Origin: Herminiimonas fonticola | GTDB taxonomy: Bacteria > Pseudomonadota > Gammaproteobacteria > Burkholderiales > Burkholderiaceae_D | NCBI RefSeq assembly: GCF_003293745.1 | Contig: NZ_PTLZ01000001.1 | Span: 992,001 to 1,056,000 of the forward strand | Direction: 5' to 3' | Length of the DNA: 64,000 nucleotides | Part shown: piece by piece, positions 1 to 8,601 of the stretch | Numbering within the stretch: the stretch's first letter is position 1 | Layout of the letters: every line of letters begins with the position of its first letter | Made by a program: the position numbers and the translations under genes | Notes under the pieces: model-generated | What the model was told of the DNA's origin: nothing | The model's input: the letters and a program-made list of their open reading frames with translations, nothing else | Databases searched by the model: none

Positions 1-1317
1 ACGCAGCGCTCGCTTGAGCATTTCAAGATATCGACTGAGCGCATGCCGCAGGAAGTGATCGTGGCGCTTGCCGAAGTCAAACGCGCGGCAGCTATTGTCA
101 ATTGCGATCTGGGCAAGCTGGATCAGCAAAAAGCGGATGCGATAGTCAGTGCGGCAGAAGAGGTGATCGCCGGCGAGCATCCGGGCGAATTCCCGCTTGC
201 AGTATGGCAGACCGGTTCCGGTACGCAAACCAATATGAACATGAATGAGGTGCTGGCCAATCGCGCTTCGGAATTGCTTGGTGGCGAACGCGGCGAACAA
301 CGTCTGGTACATCCGAATGACGACGTTAATCTCGGCCAATCATCCAACGATATTTTTCCCACTGCGATGTATGTAGCGGCTAGTGTCAGCATCGCGCAGA
401 AATTGCTGCCGGCGATACATGCCTTGCGCGTGACGCTGCAACGCAAGGCGGAAGAGTTTACCGATATCGTCAAAATCGGACGCACGCATTTGCAGGATGC
501 GACGCCGTTGACCCTGGGGCAGGAATTTTCCGGTTACGTCGCACAGTTGCATCATGCCGAATTCGGGATTGTAGTGTTGCTGCCACCCTTGCACGAACTG
601 GCGGTCGGCGGTACGGCGGTTGGTACCGGTTTGAACACGCATCCGGAATTCGGCGTACGCGTTGCAACCGAGCTGGCGCAGCGCAGCGGTGTGCATTTCA
701 AAAGCGCGGCCAACAAGTTTGCGGCGCTGGCAGCGCACGATGCGCTGGTCAGCGTGCACGGCGGCTTGAAAACGCTGGCTGCCAGCATGATGAAAATCGC
801 CAACGATGTGCGCTGGCTGGCTTCCGGGCCACGCTCCGGCCTGGGCGAGCTCAGCATTCCAGAGAACGAACCGGGTAGTTCCATCATGCCGGGCAAGGTG
901 AATCCTACACAGAGCGAGGCAATCACGATGTTGTGTTGCCAGGTATTCGGCAATGATGTCGCAATCAATTTTGGAGGTGCATCCGGTAACTTTGAACTGA
1001 ACGTCTTCAAGCCGCTGCTTGCACATAATTTTTTGCAAAGCGTGCGTCTGCTGGCCGACGGTATCAATAGTTTCGATGAACACTGCGCCCACGGCATAAA
1101 AGCAAATCGTGATCGAATAGAGGAGTTGATGGGACGGTCACTGATGTTGGTAACTGCCTTGGCACCGCATATCGGTTACGACAAGGCGGCGCAGATTGCC
1201 AAACAGGCGCATCACGATGGCACGACCCTGAAGGAAACGGCGCTCGCATTGGGCTTTGTGAGTAGCGATGAGTTCGATCTTTGGGTGCAACCACAAGACA
1301 TGATTTATCCAAAATGA
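1..1317 (+). CDS. fumC: Class II fumarate hydratase, 5' end outside window
   Basis: Interconverts fumarate and L-malate in the cytoplasmic TCA cycle without an iron-sulfur cluster. The reading frame is open to base 1, and the residues before the first in-window Met ([12 protein letters not shown]) are typical FumC N-terminal sequence, so the true start lies upstream; 438 residues are visible. Substrate-site sequences are present: [12 protein letters not shown], the TGRTHLQDA-type segment (here [13 protein letters not shown]), and the signature [11 protein letters not shown] with the mobile-loop catalytic serine. It ends about 80 bases before a bidirectional terminator. Class II lyases also include aspartase and argininosuccinate lyase, but the motif wording fits FumC best. 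Confidence 0.96.
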   Translation, partial: TQRSLEHFKISTERMPQEVIVALAEVKRAAAIVNCDLGKLDQQKADAIVSAAEEVIAGEHPGEFPLAVWQTGSGTQTNMNMNEVLANRASELLGGERGEQRLVHPNDDVNLGQSSNDIFPTAMYVAASVSIAQKLLPAIHALRVTLQRKAEEFTDIVKIGRTHLQDATPLTLGQEFSGYVAQLHHAEFGIVVLLPPLHELAVGGTAVGTGLNTHPEFGVRVATELAQRSGVHFKSAANKFAALAAHDALVSVHGGLKTLAASMMKIANDVRWLASGPRSGLGELSIPENEPGSSIMPGKVNPTQSEAITMLCCQVFGNDVAINFGGASGNFELNVFKPLLAHNFLQSVRLLADGINSFDEHCAHGIKANRDRIEELMGRSLMLVTALAPHIGYDKAAQIAKQAHHDGTTLKETALALGFVSSDEFDLWVQPQDMIYPK

Positions 1318-1394
1318 TAAGTCGTATATGTTTGGCTTTTGTATAGTCTTGCTGCAAATCGATACTGCCGGTTGAATGATATTGAATGAAAAAA

Positions 1395-1421
1395 GGTCTC
1401 GCCAACTTGGTTGGCGAGACC
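1395..1421. terminator. Bidirectional terminator between fumC and the Cys-repeat gene
   Basis: An 11-bp perfect stem (GGTCTCGCCAA / TTGGCGAGACC) with a 5-base loop is flanked by an A run on the left and a T run on the right. It can therefore stop transcription from both converging genes. Confidence 0.9.
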
Positions 1422-1483
1422 TTTTTATTAGCCCATCTATCGGTCAAACATGGTGACAGGCGGAGAAGGCTGGTGTTGCGTGC

Positions 1484-2020
1484 TTATTTATTAGTGGCAG
1501 CAATACAACGCGATTTTTCAGCGCCGGTCAAAGCATCACACTTTTCTTTTTGCACAGCGACGTTTGCATCGTGTTTGTCAGCACTTGCATCTTTGCGCGC
1601 TTCAGAAACTTCCTTGCCTGCTTTGGCATCAGCTACTTCTGCAGTTTTTGCAGCTTTCGCTTCCTTCACACATACATCCTTGTTGTTGCCAGTCATGTCA
1701 TCGCATTTTTCTTTTGCGAGTTCATAGTTGGCATCAGCGATGTCTGTGCGTGCTTTTTTGCGCGCAGCGTCTGTTCCTTTGTAAGCTGCTTCAGCTTCTG
1801 CCGTGGTTTTTACCTGAGCAGCTTTCGCTTCTTTTACGCAGATATCCTTGGCGTTACCTTTGTGGCTGTCACACGCTTCTTTTGCAGATTTGTAATCAGC
1901 ATCCGCTTTTTTCTTGGTTGCATCGTAAGAGGCTTTTGCTTCAGTTGGTGCAGCATGTGAAGCCGCGATAAAGCCAAAGCTGGCGCTTGCGAGTACGATC
2001 ATTGAGAGTGTTTTTTTCAT
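1484..2020 (-). CDS. Periplasmic Ala/Lys-rich protein with three Cys-x10-Cys repeats
   Basis: Function unknown. This is a 178-residue protein with a clear Sec signal peptide (MKKTLSMIVLASASFGFIAASHA, cleavage near residue 23). The mature part is very rich in Ala, Lys, Asp and Glu and should be helical. It holds three spaced cysteine pairs at residues 50/61, 106/117 and 161/172, each within an E-K-C-D...G...K-x-x-C type segment; the first two are followed by VKEAKAA. The period is about 55 residues, which suggests internal triplication. A longer in-frame start exists at 2062, but the ATG at 2020 has a good AGGA ribosome site and begins the signal peptide. A periplasmic redox, metal or stress role is only a guess. 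CsbD lies next upstream on the same strand. Confidence 0.85.
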   Translation of the reverse strand: MKKTLSMIVLASASFGFIAASHAAPTEAKASYDATKKKADADYKSAKEACDSHKGNAKDICVKEAKAAQVKTTAEAEAAYKGTDAARKKARTDIADANYELAKEKCDDMTGNNKDVCVKEAKAAKTAEVADAKAGKEVSEARKDASADKHDANVAVQKEKCDALTGAEKSRCIAATNK

Positions 2021-2117
2021 GATGTGTCCTTTTTGTTTTTTAATTGATGTAGTAGCAGGCAATCAGGCGTGGATTGCAATCGATAGCTTCCAGCCCACGC
2101 TTTCTTGCCTTCCGCTC

Positions 2118-2336
2118 TTACAGAAAACGTTTGTCGTTGCGGTTACGTTCCTCGAACGCCTTGATTTGCTTTTCAGCTTCATCTTTGCTCACGCCATAAG
2201 CTTCTTGAAGCTTGCCGGAGAGTTGATCGCGCTTACCTGCAATCGTGTCCAGATGATCGTCGGTAAGTTTCCCCCACTGTTCTTTGACATTGCCCTTGAG
2301 TTGCTTCCAGTTACCTTCGATAACGTCCCAATTCAT
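2118..2336 (-). CDS. CsbD family stress-response protein
   Basis: A 72-residue acidic/basic helical protein with the CsbD layout: MNWDVIEGNWKQLKG at the start, then KEQWGKLTDDHLDTIAGKRDQL and a Lys/Glu-rich end. CsbD proteins are small cytoplasmic proteins induced by general or envelope stress; their biochemical role is not settled. A strong AAGGAG-type ribosome site lies 6-7 bases before the ATG. The Cys-repeat gene follows 97 bases downstream on the same strand, so co-transcription is possible. Two tandem 12-bp repeats lie about 80-110 bases upstream of the start. Confidence 0.88.
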   Translation of the reverse strand: MNWDVIEGNWKQLKGNVKEQWGKLTDDHLDTIAGKRDQLSGKLQEAYGVSKDEAEKQIKAFEERNRNDKRFL

Positions 2337-2937
2337 AACATTCTCCTTAAACGAATTTCATACGTTACGGCGACAGTGCCTGCACATCACTACGCAAAAC
2401 GTGGGCCAGATTTTTTACTTATAAAAATCAAGCGCTTATAAAAATCGTTATCGCTAATGTGTAAATGGCGCAGGGTAAGTTGCAAAGCCTACATGTGAGA
2501 AACGAGGAAGAGCTTGCAGGCCAACACGAAGGACAGAGAAAGAAAACGATAGAAAATGGAAGCGAGAAGTGCTGCTTGTTTTTGAGCGTTTCGTATAATC
2601 AAGAAACAGACCTTGGTGGTGTTTGATTATTTGCGCTGCATACAGCCATGGCCGAGCAGGAACTATTTCACTGAATTAATATCTGAGAAGGCGTTTGCAG
2701 TCGGGAAGGATGCTGCTATGCTTCTCTAAAAAGGCAACAATATTTCAGAGCAGCTTGTATAGATTTGTTCTGAAAGATCTGCAGATTGCAGTATTCAGAA
2801 GCCGCAAAAAATTCCTCAAGAACAATCGTCAAAAAGTCGCCGGGGCTGAATAAATACAGTTCGGCGCATTTGTTATTCGGAGCAGGAATGTAATTTCCAG
2901 CCTCATCCGGTTTTTCTATTTGTAGCGGAGCTAGCCC
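2337..2937. other. 600-base gap between csbD and the histidine kinase
   Basis: I see no convincing gene here. It should carry the promoters of csbD (leftward) and of the sensor kinase (rightward). A 12-bp direct repeat lies at 2418-2446. A 76-codon leftward frame from a TTG at 2946 overlaps the kinase start and has no ribosome site; I do not accept it. Confidence 0.6.
2418..2446. repeat. Tandem 12-bp direct repeat upstream of csbD
   Basis: CTTATAAAAATC occurs at 2418-2429 and again at 2435-2446, a 17-base period. Read leftward, the copies give TTATAAG elements that could be -10 regions or a regulator site for csbD. Confidence 0.5.
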
Positions 2938-4953
2938 ATGTTTCAATCAGCGGGACATCGCAAATCCTTTACTTTTCTGCTTGCACCTCTCATTGCGGCG
3001 ACGTTCATTCTGACTGTCGGTATTGTTGCCATTTACAACGTATCGCAAGACTTCTGGGTGCTGGGTTATCGGCTGGAAGATATCGCGCCGATCAGGACCA
3101 AGACTGGTACCGTTTTTATCCTGGCCGCATTGGCTCTCGCGTTCCACTCATTTCATATTGCGCATGCGATAAGCAGAACGATTGCGAAAGCACTGGCGTC
3201 GGTGTTTGCCTTATGTGTTCTTGTGGCTGGTGCGTCGGCATTGCTGCGATATTTCTTCGGTATCGAGCTGGGTCTTGAAACTCTGTTTGTAAAGCTAGGG
3301 GTGCAGGGCAAATTCTGGCTGTACGAATCACCACTTACAGCACTGGGTTTTGTGCTGGTGGGTTTCTGTCTTCTGCTACTGGATTATCGTACGTCAGGTG
3401 GTCATTACCCGTCTGAATATATAGCCTTCATCCTGATCGGCATGATGGGCATCCCGCTTGTGGGCCATCTGTACAACGTGATGTCGGTTGGTGTCGTCGA
3501 TGCGGCTCGTACCATGCTGCCTTTCATGTCGCTGACCTTCTTGATACTTGGGCTCGGCATCCTGGCTGCACGTCCTTCGCATCGCCTGATGCGTCTCTGG
3601 AACAGTCAGTCGCCGGGTGGGCCGATTCTGCGCAGGCTGTTACCGAATAGCCTGCTGATGCTGATTATTCTGGATTTCGCGATCAAGTGGGGCGTACAAA
3701 ATCGCTTCTACGATGCAGACAAGGCATCGCCTCTATTGATCATGCTTAGCGGTACGCTGTTGTTCATCATGTTCTGTCGTACGGCGGCACTTTTGAATCG
3801 GGAGTACGAAGGGCGTCAGATCGGTGAGGCCGCCTTGGCTGAAAGCAATGCACTGTTGCGTGCGGTCAGTGATAACACGCCGGATGCAATTTTTGTAAAA
3901 GATCGCAATGGACGGATGATTTTTGCCAACCCTGCCAAGTTGCGTTTGCTGGGAAAAAAACGAGAACAGGTGATCGGCTTGCGGAGCGAAGAGTTGTATC
4001 TGGAAAAAGAGGATGCGGCGCGCGTGAAGGAAGAAGATCAAAGTGTGATTTTGGGCGGCAAGCCCAAGACTTTTGAAACCACTACTCGATATGCGCACGG
4101 TACACGCACCATGCATTCGACCAAAGCGCCGTGGCTGGATGCCAAGGGACAGGTGGTGGGTTTGGTTGGTATCAGTACCGACATCACAGAACGCAAACGT
4201 ATGGAAGACGCGTTGAAGGCACATGAAACACAACTGGAAGCATTGGTTGCTGCGCGTACCTTTGAAGTCAGTGAGTTGATCGGCCATCTGGAAACTACTC
4301 GCGAAGAAGAGAAGCGTTCTATCGCAAGAGAATTACATGACGATCTGGGTGCGGCCTTGACTGCACTGAACATGCATCTGTCGTTGATCTTTCAGCAGAT
4401 GCCACCGGAACCGAAATTTACTGAACGTTCGGTCAAGATCAAGGCCTTGCTCAGTTCCATTACCGATGCGACCCGCCGAATTCAAAATGGCTTGCGGCCG
4501 GACAAGCTGGATGTGTTCGGCGTCAAGATCGCAATCGCCGAGCAGGCGGCAGAGTTTGAGAAATACACCGGCGTCGTTTGCAACGTCAATCTGCCTGATG
4601 ACCAATTATGCTATGCGCCACGCGTGGATATTGCCTTGTTCCGTATTGTGCAGGAAGCCTTGAACAATATCGCCAAGCATGCAAAAGCGACGCATGTTGA
4701 TATCGTGTTGGATGACATCGATGATGAAATCGTCTTGACCGTACGCGATAACGGTATCGGTATTCCTGCTGTCAATCCTGGTGGCATGACTACCCATGGT
4801 TTGCGCGGCATGCGTGAACGGGTAGCTTATCTTGGCGGTACTGTCAGAGTAAGCGGTGCAGAAGGCAAGGGGACGGCGATAGTAATTACGATTCCAAAAA
4901 CACCGGAAAATACGGCAGTGTCGGATGATAATGCGATGGAAGAAAACGGTTGA
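2938..4953 (+). CDS. Membrane PAS sensor histidine kinase, NarL/UhpB-type
   Basis: Autophosphorylating sensor kinase of 671 residues, probably passing phosphate to the NarL-type regulator encoded nearby on the other strand. The first ~295 residues form several membrane segments (an integral membrane sensor like MASE domains). A PAS domain with its PAC end spans about 302-425 (ends TDITERKRMED). After a short coiled coil comes a HisKA_3 helix, REEEKRSIARELHDDLG, with phospho-acceptor His467, then the ATPase with N-box (QEALNN, ~572-577), G1 (DNGIGIP, 604-610) and a GLRGMRERV loop. A GGAG ribosome site lies 7 bases before the ATG. The input signal is unknown. The three regulators at 5.0-7.3 kb converge on it. 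Confidence 0.93.
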   Translation: MFQSAGHRKSFTFLLAPLIAATFILTVGIVAIYNVSQDFWVLGYRLEDIAPIRTKTGTVFILAALALAFHSFHIAHAISRTIAKALASVFALCVLVAGASALLRYFFGIELGLETLFVKLGVQGKFWLYESPLTALGFVLVGFCLLLLDYRTSGGHYPSEYIAFILIGMMGIPLVGHLYNVMSVGVVDAARTMLPFMSLTFLILGLGILAARPSHRLMRLWNSQSPGGPILRRLLPNSLLMLIILDFAIKWGVQNRFYDADKASPLLIMLSGTLLFIMFCRTAALLNREYEGRQIGEAALAESNALLRAVSDNTPDAIFVKDRNGRMIFANPAKLRLLGKKREQVIGLRSEELYLEKEDAARVKEEDQSVILGGKPKTFETTTRYAHGTRTMHSTKAPWLDAKGQVVGLVGISTDITERKRMEDALKAHETQLEALVAARTFEVSELIGHLETTREEEKRSIARELHDDLGAALTALNMHLSLIFQQMPPEPKFTERSVKIKALLSSITDATRRIQNGLRPDKLDVFGVKIAIAEQAAEFEKYTGVVCNVNLPDDQLCYAPRVDIALFRIVQEALNNIAKHAKATHVDIVLDDIDDEIVLTVRDNGIGIPAVNPGGMTTHGLRGMRERVAYLGGTVRVSGAEGKGTAIVITIPKTPENTAVSDDNAMEENG

Positions 4954-5038
4954 TGCGATAAGTGGGTTGGAGCTTATTGCTGATGAGTTTCGATTTTCAG
5001 ATCAACTACGAAGTTGGGCAATAAAGTTTTTTAAAAGC

Positions 5039-5518
5039 TCAGCCTCGACTGAGGCAGCCTATGTGAGTGTGGCCCAACTCTTTCACCAATTCAAATAACT
5101 GCGGAAATTCTGAAGTCTTGTCGAAAAAGTGATGGACGCCATATTGGCGTCCAACACGCCGGAATACTTCGGTCGCATTATTGCTGCAAATGATTTTCAG
5201 CGGATCGTAATCCTGTTTTCCTAATATTTGACGCAGCAGATTGATGCCATTTCCTTTTTTGAGTTGAATGTCGACGATCAAAATATCGATGTCCAGGGTA
5301 TTCAACTGATGCAATGCATCGGCCTCTGATTCGGATACGCCGGCAACCACTACACCAGGGATCATCGCGAGATTTTCTATCATCAGATCGCGTACGTCGA
5401 TAGAATCCTCGATCAGGAATATGCGCAATGGTGGGAAAGTGCCATTGCCGGCAGTATTTTTCGCTTCATTCATATCGGAATCGCATTCACTACTGTTAAT
5501 TACGGTATCGAAAGACAT
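5039..5518 (-). CDS. Stand-alone receiver-domain response regulator
   Basis: A 159-residue protein with a ~30-residue leader and one CheY-like receiver, and no output domain. Visible receiver residues are the acidic pair ED (37-38), phospho-acceptor Asp83 in IVDIQL, Ser112 in ICSNN, and Lys134 in FFDKT. It may act as a phosphate sink or protein-interaction switch for the neighbouring kinase. It lies 17 bases downstream of the NarL-type regulator gene, so they are probably co-transcribed. The start at 5518 has a weak ribosome site; a Met at residue 16 is an alternative. Confidence 0.88.
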   Translation of the reverse strand: MSFDTVINSSECDSDMNEAKNTAGNGTFPPLRIFLIEDSIDVRDLMIENLAMIPGVVVAGVSESEADALHQLNTLDIDILIVDIQLKKGNGINLLRQILGKQDYDPLKIICSNNATEVFRRVGRQYGVHHFFDKTSEFPQLFELVKELGHTHIGCLSRG

Positions 5519-5535
5519 GTCGTTCTAAATCTGTA

Positions 5536-6168
5536 TTAATCGATCAAATTTTGCTTGATGGCGTAATAAATAATGCCGGCGTTGTTTTCCATATTCATTT
5601 TCTGCAAAACACGCGCCCGATAAGTACTCACTGTTTTTACACTCAAGCAAAGTTCGTCAGCAATCTTGGTGACGCCATGACCCTGGCATAGTTTGTAGAA
5701 AATTTCGTATTCGCGTTTCGACAAGGTTTCGTGCAGCGGCTTTTCCGCATTGCTATCGACTTCTGTCGTCAGTAGTTCTGCGACTGTATGGCTGATGTAT
5801 TTGTGGCCGCGCAAAATTGTTTGAATAGCGGCGACCAGTTCTTCGGCCAGCGCTTCTTTCTGTACATAACCGCTGGCACCGCTACGCAGAATCTGTACGG
5901 CATAACGGCTTTCCGGATGCATGCTTAGAATCAGCACCGGCAGTTCCGGTTTCTCACGTTTGATCTGCTTCAATACTTCAACGCCGCTTTTATCCGGCAT
6001 ATTGATGTCGAGTAAAACGATGTCCCAATCCTGAGCACGCACCAGGCGTATGGCTTCCTGAGCAGTGGCTGCCTCGCCTTCGATACTCATCTCCGGCACT
6101 TGTGCAATGAAATACTGTACGCCTGCGCGTACCACTGCATGATCGTCAACTACCAGAATTTTTACCAT
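5536..6168 (-). CDS. NarL/FixJ-family two-component response regulator
   Basis: DNA-binding regulator of 210 residues. The N-terminal receiver has Asp8/Asp9, phospho-acceptor Asp54 (LLDINMPD), Ser82 and Lys104. A LuxR-type helix-turn-helix follows at ~145-205 (LSKREYEIFYKLCQG, then IADELCLSVKTVSTYRARVLQKM). This domain pairing usually partners HisKA_3 kinases such as the one at 2938, which is strong circumstantial evidence for a cognate pair. The sigma-54 activator gene ends 27 bases upstream and the stand-alone receiver follows, so the three regulators look like one leftward operon. Confidence 0.94.
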   Translation of the reverse strand: MVKILVVDDHAVVRAGVQYFIAQVPEMSIEGEAATAQEAIRLVRAQDWDIVLLDINMPDKSGVEVLKQIKREKPELPVLILSMHPESRYAVQILRSGASGYVQKEALAEELVAAIQTILRGHKYISHTVAELLTTEVDSNAEKPLHETLSKREYEIFYKLCQGHGVTKIADELCLSVKTVSTYRARVLQKMNMENNAGIIYYAIKQNLID

Positions 6169-6195
6169 AATAAATATGCGTTTTTCAATTGAGTG

Positions 6196-7299
6196 CTAGT
6201 TGCGCGCCTGCATACCGTAGTGCTTGATGGCATCAGGTAAAAACAGCTTTGTTTGGTATTCATTGAGACGATTGTAAAGTGTTTTAAGACTCACACCTAG
6301 CACCTCTGCGGTCAGGGTTTTATTTCCGCCACAGTGGCCCAGCGTCGCACAAATCAGTCTTTGTTCAGCGTCAGCCAGCTTGCTCCCGAGCTGTACGGTG
6401 ACGCAATCTTCCGCCTGAATACTGGCGTTTGTTTTGACAGGGTTGATGCTCAGTTTGATGTTGAGTTCCTGATCCGCCAGGATATAGCTGCGGTGCACAA
6501 TATTTTTCAGTTCACGCACATTGCCCGGCCAGCTGTACTCATTCAAAAGGCGATAAGAGGCTTTTGAAAAATGTTTGTTATTGCCCTCTTCTTCATTCAA
6601 TTGTGCGAGGAAGAGGTTGGCAAGCAAGTGTATGTCTTCACCGCGCTCACGCAGCGTCGGCACATGAATAGGGAAGACAGCCAGACGATAGAAGAGATCG
6701 TTGCGCAAGGTGCCGTTTGCAACTGCTTCCAGCGGATCGCGATTGGTGGCGGCAACGACGCGCACTTTGACTTCAGTTTCTTCGTCTGCGCCTATCCGAT
6801 AGAAGCGATTGGTTTCCAGCACGCGCAGTAATTTGACTTGCATGTCTAGCGACATTTCTGTCACTTCATCCAGAAACAGGGTGCCGCCGTCGGCGCGTTC
6901 AAAGCAGCCTTTTTGCATACGGACGGAACCGGTAAAACTGCCGCGCTCGGAGCCGAACAGTTCTGCTTCTATCAGTTGGGGCGATACAGCACCGCAATTC
7001 AATGCGATAAAAGGCTGATTGCTTTCCTTGCTTTTTTGATGGATGACGCTGGCGACCAGTTCTTTACCTGTACCGCTTTCGCCCACGATCAATACATTCG
7101 CGTTGGTCGGTGCGACCTTGCCTATCATATTGAACAGATGCAGCATGTTTTCCGATGCGCCGTACAGATCACCGCAACGATGCTCTGTGTTGCAGGACGC
7201 GCCCAATTCTTGTGTACCAGTGGGTATGACGGTGAATTCTTTTGTATTTTGTGCCGGCATCCCGACCACGTTACCGTCTGTACTCAATCCGTTTGACAT
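6196..7299 (-). CDS. Sigma-54 activator without receiver domain (AAA+ and Fis HTH)
   Basis: Bacterial enhancer-binding protein of 367 residues that should remodel sigma-54 RNA polymerase. An N-terminal ~50 residues without a recognisable domain is followed by the AAA+ core: Walker A GESGTGKE (73-80), Walker B LFLDE (131-135), an AATNRD segment and LFYRL. A Fis-type helix-turn-helix sits at the C-terminus (~326-345, NKTLTAEVLGVSLKTLYNRL). The sigma-54 contact loop reads GSFTGS (110-115) instead of GAFTGA, a notable variation. There is no phosphorylatable receiver, so control must come from a partner, as for PspF-like proteins. The ATG at 7299 is preceded by GAGGAG at good spacing, so I prefer it to 7329. 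Confidence 0.92.
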   Translation of the reverse strand: MSNGLSTDGNVVGMPAQNTKEFTVIPTGTQELGASCNTEHRCGDLYGASENMLHLFNMIGKVAPTNANVLIVGESGTGKELVASVIHQKSKESNQPFIALNCGAVSPQLIEAELFGSERGSFTGSVRMQKGCFERADGGTLFLDEVTEMSLDMQVKLLRVLETNRFYRIGADEETEVKVRVVAATNRDPLEAVANGTLRNDLFYRLAVFPIHVPTLRERGEDIHLLANLFLAQLNEEEGNNKHFSKASYRLLNEYSWPGNVRELKNIVHRSYILADQELNIKLSINPVKTNASIQAEDCVTVQLGSKLADAEQRLICATLGHCGGNKTLTAEVLGVSLKTLYNRLNEYQTKLFLPDAIKHYGMQARN

Positions 7300-7474
7300 T
7301 GGTTTCTCCTCTGTGAAAACATCTTGCAAGTTTTACAGAGTCGATTGTGCAGCAAGGGAAAACTTTGCAGAAGCAGTGAGTGTCCGATTCGCTTGTGGGA
7401 ATCCGCTTACAAAACGACAGGGAAGCCGTTTAGCAAGAACGGCAGGAAACGGGTTGTTTCAGTTGAAAGAGTGT

Positions 7475-8587
7475 TTATCGCGCCATCCACACAGCGCTTT
7501 GCTGACGTACGACATCGCTTAGCGAGCCGCTTTTCTCGTAACAGACGCGCAACCAGTCGGCATCAGACTGGCCGGATAACACTCGCTGACGCAGCAACTC
7601 AATTGCATCGTCTGTGCCCATTTCTTCGGCGACGTCCTTCAGCATGTCAAAAGTTTGCAGGATGTCGTCCTTGATTGACGATTGCGTGCCTGTCAGTGGA
7701 TTGATCAAGGCACCGTTCAAGCCGAAGCGGCAAGCCTGGAAGCGATTGTACGAATAGGTCAAGGCCGTATCTGCAGTCGGTTGCAATTCACGCTGCGCGA
7801 AGAAATACTTGCTCAGGGTTTGCGCATACGCTCCCAGTGCCACGGCTGTTTCTATCGCCAGCGGCGTATCGCAGACGCGGATCTCGACCGTGCCGTATTC
7901 CGGCTTGGGACGTATATCCCAGTAAAAATCCTTCATGCTGGCAACGATGCCCAGATTCGACATCTTGATGAAGTAGGCGTTGAATTCATCCCAGTCGCTG
8001 ACAAATGGCATGGTGCCGCTCAATGGAAATGCATTGATGCTGGTCAGTCGCGACGACTGGAAGGTGGTGTCCACACCTTGATAAAAAGGTGACGACGCCG
8101 ACAGCGTAATGAAGTGCGGCATCGTGCGCGCCAGCAGGTGGGCAAGGCGGATCGCTTCATCGCCACTCGGGCAGCCGATGTGGATGTGCTGACCATAGAC
8201 AGTAAATTGCTTGGCCAGATAACCGTACAGCTCTGACACCAGACGGTATCTATCGGTCGGATAAATGCGTTGATCTTCCCAGTGCTGGAATGGATGTGCA
8301 CCACCGCCGGCGAGGCCGAGGTTGAGCTTGTCGGCTGCAGCGACCAGCAAGCTGCGCATCGCAGTCAGCTCGGTCAGCATTTCATGATGATCGATGTGCA
8401 CCGAGGTCGCGATCTCGATCATGCTTTCTGTGATTTCCGGCTTGATGTCGTAGCCGTGCTCGGTCTTGTTAATGATCTGCAGCAGGTCGTCGGAGCCGCG
8501 CGTCAGATTGTAGTCGCGTCGATTGACGATCTGCAGTTCGAGTTCCACACCCATGGTCAGCGGTGTTGAGTTATTAAATTCCAGCAT
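7475..8587 (-). CDS. ybdK: Carboxylate-amine ligase, YbdK / glutamate-cysteine ligase type 2 family
   Basis: Weak gamma-glutamyl-cysteine ligase-like enzyme (GCS2/YbdK family), 370 residues, close to the family's usual ~372. Visible landmarks are TMGVELELQIV near the N-terminus, the HIHIGCPSGDEA metal/substrate segment, and a C-terminal RFQACRFGLNGALINP block. The start at 8587 is set by the conserved MLEF...GVELE opening and an AAGGAAA ribosome site; a frame open to 8893 merely overlaps the upstream antiporter gene. It lies 14 bases after the antiporter stop and so is probably translated from the same message. The physiological substrate is not established for most family members. Confidence 0.92.
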   Translation of the reverse strand: MLEFNNSTPLTMGVELELQIVNRRDYNLTRGSDDLLQIINKTEHGYDIKPEITESMIEIATSVHIDHHEMLTELTAMRSLLVAAADKLNLGLAGGGAHPFQHWEDQRIYPTDRYRLVSELYGYLAKQFTVYGQHIHIGCPSGDEAIRLAHLLARTMPHFITLSASSPFYQGVDTTFQSSRLTSINAFPLSGTMPFVSDWDEFNAYFIKMSNLGIVASMKDFYWDIRPKPEYGTVEIRVCDTPLAIETAVALGAYAQTLSKYFFAQRELQPTADTALTYSYNRFQACRFGLNGALINPLTGTQSSIKDDILQTFDMLKDVAEEMGTDDAIELLRQRVLSGQSDADWLRVCYEKSGSLSDVVRQQSAVWMAR

Positions 8588-8601
8588 GAAAATTTCCTTA
8601 A

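Noticed and set aside
2716-2946. 76-codon leftward frame upstream of the sensor kinase, with fairly protein-like composition
   Set aside because: It starts with TTG, lacks a ribosome site, overlaps the kinase start, and has no family resemblance.
4985-5038. Possible terminator between the kinase and the converging receiver gene
   Set aside because: I found no stem of convincing length followed by a T run.
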